From: Zelopaecilomyces penicillatus
Taxonomy: Eukaryota; Ascomycota; Sordariomycetes; Hypocreales; Pseudodiploosporaceae
Length of the DNA: 64,000 nt
Direction of reading: 5' to 3'
Assembly (NCBI GenBank): GCA_005765155.1
Contig: VCCP01000002.1
Span: forward strand, 1,240,001 to 1,304,000
Each line of letters starts with the position of its first letter. The first letter of the stretch is position 1. Of the stretch, positions 60,560 through 64,000 are shown piece by piece. The notes beneath the pieces are model-generated. The model saw nothing but the letters and a program-made list of their open reading frames with translations. It was not told the origin of the DNA and searched no databases. A program made the position numbers and the translations under genes.

Positions 60560-60920
60560 ACCAGTAGAGTTCTAGGTACTAACTAGGTAGCCTGCCTACA
60601 GCTACCAATAGGTACTGCACGCAACTGCTCAGGTATTGGCTCTGAGCTGGAAGAGGTCAGCTGTACGGGCCGTGTACCTGCAGATAAGTGCAGGAAGGCT
60701 GGCAGGCGGAGACACTATGGGAAAGATAGCGGTAGAATGGGTAGCGCAGGTAGCTGTAGGTACCTGGAAGCTCACGTGCTGGACGAGTGTGTGTGGAATG
60801 GTTGCTCTAAGGCAGAGGGGTTACAAAGGTACTTCTAATCTTGTGTGGCATATCTGCTTTCTCATTCGACGACCTGTTAGTCGTACCTGTACTGTAGTAG
60901 TTACCTTTAAAAGTACCTCA
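60560..60920. repeat. TACCTA/TAGGTA-rich intergenic tract
   Basis: Repeated AGGTACTAACTAGGTAG, CTGCCTACAGCTACC, GTAGGTACC and AAAGTACC-type words. Same family as the tracts near 6 kb and 26.8 kb. Non-coding. Confidence 0.5.
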
Positions 60921-63890
60921 CCAGAGGTAGGTTGCATTGGCCTCCTTTCTTCCCACATGGAAATTCCTCTTCATTGCTTCTCTTCGTCCGTCTGGCGTTA
61001 CTATGGCTCGCTCACATCACCCCCCTCGGTCGCTCGCACTGACGCTTTTCACGTGTGTGATGGTGTTTGTTTGTGTGACGGTGTGTGTGTGTATATGAAT
61101 GGTGAATCAGTGCATGTGGGTGGTGCATGTTTGGATTGCGGGAAAAGGTAGGGATTTACTTATCCTACCAGGCATCCAAGTGCGTGCTAATCACGACATC
61201 TATCGCTGTATAATGCAAATCCAGGTGCCAATGCGTCCTCACGTAGGAACATTAGCACAGTCCTGCAGGCTGCCCATTTGTGATGACCACCGCAAGAGTA
61301 GCCATTCATTAACCTCCTACATAAATCCAAGATATTAGGAGGTGATACACCATCTTATTGGCATGGAGCAAATACGAAGGAGCAACACACGGTACCAGAC
61401 TGCTATATTAAGATGGCTGCCGAGATGCCTCCCCCTCCTTTACATCGTATTGGAGCACCATCCCGAGTTCAAACTGGTGGTGAGGTGGAGGAAGGAGGGT
61501 GGTTCGTGCGAATGGGGATGTACAGTAGTCAGGTAGAACAAGCCCGGCGTACAACACAGACCATGGCATGGACCAGGAGCCATGGACCATGCCAGCATGG
61601 GCTGCATGGGATTTCATACATGGTTTCCGTAGATCCAATCATGGATTCATAAAAGCATTGATGAATCGGCTAACTTGTAATACTGCGTATGGGCACCTGA
61701 GGACGCACCAAAGCCACCACGAACCAACGTGGGAATCACGAGAATAGAGGCATGTCCAGCCGTTGAGTGTCACCAACACAACGTGTAAGTTACGTACGAT
61801 ACCTAGCAAGACAGGCATTTGCCTCCATAATGCCGCTGAGTATCCTCCAAACAGCAACGGCAGCCCCGCAGCGAGCGGAACCAACGTCGCGTCGAGTTTC
61901 CACGGACATCCACTACGGATTTATCCCCCACGATATTGTACCCGTAGGTGTATTGTTCTCGCAATTCGCCTAGCACATTACTCCGTACTATATCCAACAT
62001 TCCAGGATGTTGATTGCAGTTCTGCACTAACCAACGGCGTTCATATCTTGCAACGCCGTGTCGCCGTACCACTCAGTCACTGTCTCTGTGCTAATTTACT
62101 GGCCCCTGGATTTGTCAATTCTTGGCGTCGACCGTCACATCCTGTGAGCCAAGTTGGAAGTTCTGGAAATGACATGGAATCTTAATAATGTAACATCCAT
62201 TCAAGACTTTATCATCACATTCATCACCCTCGGCCTCCTACCCAGCTTATTGATGTCTCCGAGAATGCCTCCATCGAGATCAATGTTACACAATTAGTCC
62301 TTGTCCTGCATTACTGGCCGTCGGACAAGCCTGTTCATAATCATGTAGGTCTATCAGGGACCTTTAACGAAGTTCTTCATCCAACTCTACATCCATGCAG
62401 GGCATGTAAAGTGTGCTCCAGACATGTACCGAGCACTGTGCACACGGAACTATAAGTCGGGGTACAATGCCTAAGCCCATGCCTTTGATTCCGAGCGATC
62501 GTAGCGGACACGATTTCGATCCCGACCTCAGCCTGAGATTTGTCGCCAAGATTGATCGGTGCTTCGTTTGCATTGACAGACCATGGGAGCCAATGACCCG
62601 ACTCTGCCGCGAACGGTGGACCGCTCAGTGGGCCAATTTCCAAGATGCAATGTCTCTGGCCAGCAAGGGCGTGGTGTTGTGACTGGGCAGCAACACCCAT
62701 AAGTAGTAACAAGATAACTTATGGGGTAAAATTAGGTGAGGTTTCGGCGCGTAGTGTTGATTATGGGTGTTTATCTGTACGTGATGTTGTTAGCCGCTGC
62801 GTTGTCCCACCACCCACCCAAGTCAGGGTGGTCCAACGAGCGGACAGGCACAGGGCTAGCTGGGCAAATGCAGGTCAGCCAGCTTTGAGACCACTGCTCT
62901 TTGAAGACGAATCGCCATTCTGACTGGATAGGGACATCGCTGGCGGCGTCAAACCGCAACATCTGGTGACACTCAAAAGCGGCAGCGCCAAGCACGTTTG
63001 TATTGCGTTGCATGCCAATGCTGAAGCACGCATGTAGGTGTTAGCATGTAGCGATCCCCACGTTCAAGAGGCTCTCGTTCCCGTGATGTGAGAAGCGTTC
63101 CGACGCAAAATGGCTAATTAGAACACCATCCTCCTAAGATCATGCACCCGACGGCTTTCGTGAATGATCGGGCCGTTGGCAAGACAGGAAGTAGAGCCTG
63201 AGGTACTTGGCATTGAGGTAACTAGAGTACTGTTGGTGCTTTTTGTAGGTGCAAATATACTTTACATGCTCACCTAAGGGTGTACACGTGTCTGTGTGTG
63301 TAGGTATGTGTGTGCAATCATCGGGGATGCCCGTTCGAGCTGTGGGGGATATCGTCCCATGCTATGCCATGCATGCACAAATCGCAAGTTCAAGTGTGTA
63401 TAGAGTATGATATAGTCTGAACTATTATCCAGGTCCTTCGGTTTAATACTGAGGATGGTGAATGCATTGTGTCGGCGTCTGCATATTAGAGTTACATGTG
63501 CCCCAGATTTTGAGCCATTTGAGGCTTGACGCTTGCAAATACCTAGCCCATCTAGGCGCGCACGGCCCCTGACGGATCATAGACCGGCCCGACAAAGCCT
63601 CCATGAGCCCATCTGGCAACTCTCAGATGCTCACAACACCTTCTTACAACCAAACTGGTAATATTGATTAACACAAGACTGTTTCAATCCCTTCAATTAC
63701 ATGGGCTCTCGAGTCACCAGGAAAGAAAGAACTGATATGAATATATCTATGCGTCTTTATAGTTGGCAATTAAGACGTGGTTGTTGCTAAGAACTCATGA
63801 TGTTCAAGTAATTCAAAAGGAGATGGTTTCGAGTCCACTGACTTATATAGACAATGATTTGGTATAGTATACGCTAACAACGCTTTCAAA

Positions 63891-64000
63891 ATGCTTCTCA
63901 ATATGGTTGCTACTTTGGCGTTGGTGACTCATGGTTTTTGCTGCAGGGTATGCCCTCTTACGTAGTAGTATCAAACGCTGCCTCCAAAGGCAAGATGGAA
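63891..64000 (+). CDS. Possible 5' end of a secreted small-protein gene (very uncertain)
   Basis: From the ATG at 63891, 19 codons read as a hydrophobic signal-like peptide (MLLNMVATLALVTHGFCCR). A GTATGC donor at 63948 follows at once, which would be the start of an intron running out of the window; unspliced, the frame stops at 63963-63965. The ATG has the favourable context TTTCAAAATG, and a TATATAG word lies about 50 bp upstream. No downstream exon is visible, so this may be chance. Confidence 0.2.

Larger units (their letters stand above)
59585..64000. other. Gene-poor right end of 4.4 kb
   Basis: 59585-60300 is the Ras leader and promoter, with repeated TGCTTGGGT-like words at about 60008-60070 and a poly-C run at 60414-60431. 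A TACCTA/TAGGTA tract lies at about 60560-60920. GTGTGT-rich DNA is near 61055-61095, and a CATGG-rich cluster is at 61559-61622. Frames within 61.3-63.0 kb on both strands lack motifs and are not called. At 63891 a short signal-peptide-like frame begins near the window edge. Confidence 0.55.

Noticed and set aside
62377..62712. Overlapping frames on both strands near 62.5 kb
   Set aside because: Similar length in both directions, no motif, no splice continuation; probably chance open frames.
63818..63838. GGTTTCGAGTCC word as a tRNA B-box
   Set aside because: The five bases on each side do not pair and no A-box or acceptor stem is found upstream.
1..64000. CRISPR arrays, transposases, rRNA genes or polyketide/peptide synthetase clusters
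   Set aside because: Looked for on both strands; no regular spaced repeats, no transposase or reverse transcriptase motifs, no rRNA, and no secondary-metabolite backbone genes seen.

Overview
The window reads as nuclear DNA of a filamentous ascomycete (Pezizomycotina), most likely Sordariomycetes and probably Hypocreales. Three things support this. Most genes are cut by short GT-AG introns (about 45 to 170 nt) with CTGAC/CTAAC-type branch sites. The gene set is fungal: Tao3/Pag1, Dim1, a fungal OPT transporter, a CAAX Ras and an RRG7-type mitochondrial protein. Gene-free stretches carry the pyrimidine tracts and TACCTA/TAGGTA motifs common in such genomes. The genus cannot be fixed by eye. 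All splice models were made by hand from reading-frame continuity and splice motifs.

Layout from left to right. 1-2270 (-): a divergent protein kinase, cut by the window edge. 2271-7532: gene-poor. 7533-10974 (-): mitochondrial Lon (PIM1). 12152-12658 (+): small charged protein of unknown function. 12827-13709 (-): glutathione S-transferase. 14686-15432 (-): RRG7-like. 15848-16450 (+): Dim1 spliceosomal protein. 16917-24759 (-): giant Tao3/Pag1 morphogenesis scaffold. 27689-29933 (+): NADPH-cytochrome P450 reductase. 33321-35326 (+): two-RRM, RBMS/MSSP-like RNA-binding protein behind a long spliced leader. 35747-37077 (-): RIO2. 37603-40500 (+): proteasome Rpn1. 40809-44019 (-): OPT transporter. 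45475-46283 (+): 5-formyltetrahydrofolate cyclo-ligase. 47242-50516 (+): Mtr10/transportin-3-type importin. 51802-53009 (+): GNAT acetyltransferase. 53762-56938 (+): intronless cysteine-rich protein with tandem zinc-cluster-like modules. 58665-59584 (-): Ras GTPase. 59585-64000: gene-poor, with one weak candidate for a truncated secreted-peptide gene at the far end.

Most of the window is core housekeeping: splicing, ribosome maturation, proteasome, nuclear import, folate, P450 electron supply, mitochondrial proteolysis, and Ras and Tao3 polarity control. The genes do not form one pathway. Neighbours are often divergent (RRG7/Dim1, RIO2/Rpn1) or convergent (Dim1/Tao3, RRM protein/RIO2, Rpn1/OPT). 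The part that ordinary families do not explain is the intronless protein at 53762-56938. Its N-terminal third holds five successive Cys modules. Two have classical fungal Zn2Cys6 spacing and three are stretched. They are followed by a 75-nt in-frame minisatellite and a second Cys-pair region. This is the best candidate here for an undescribed protein architecture.
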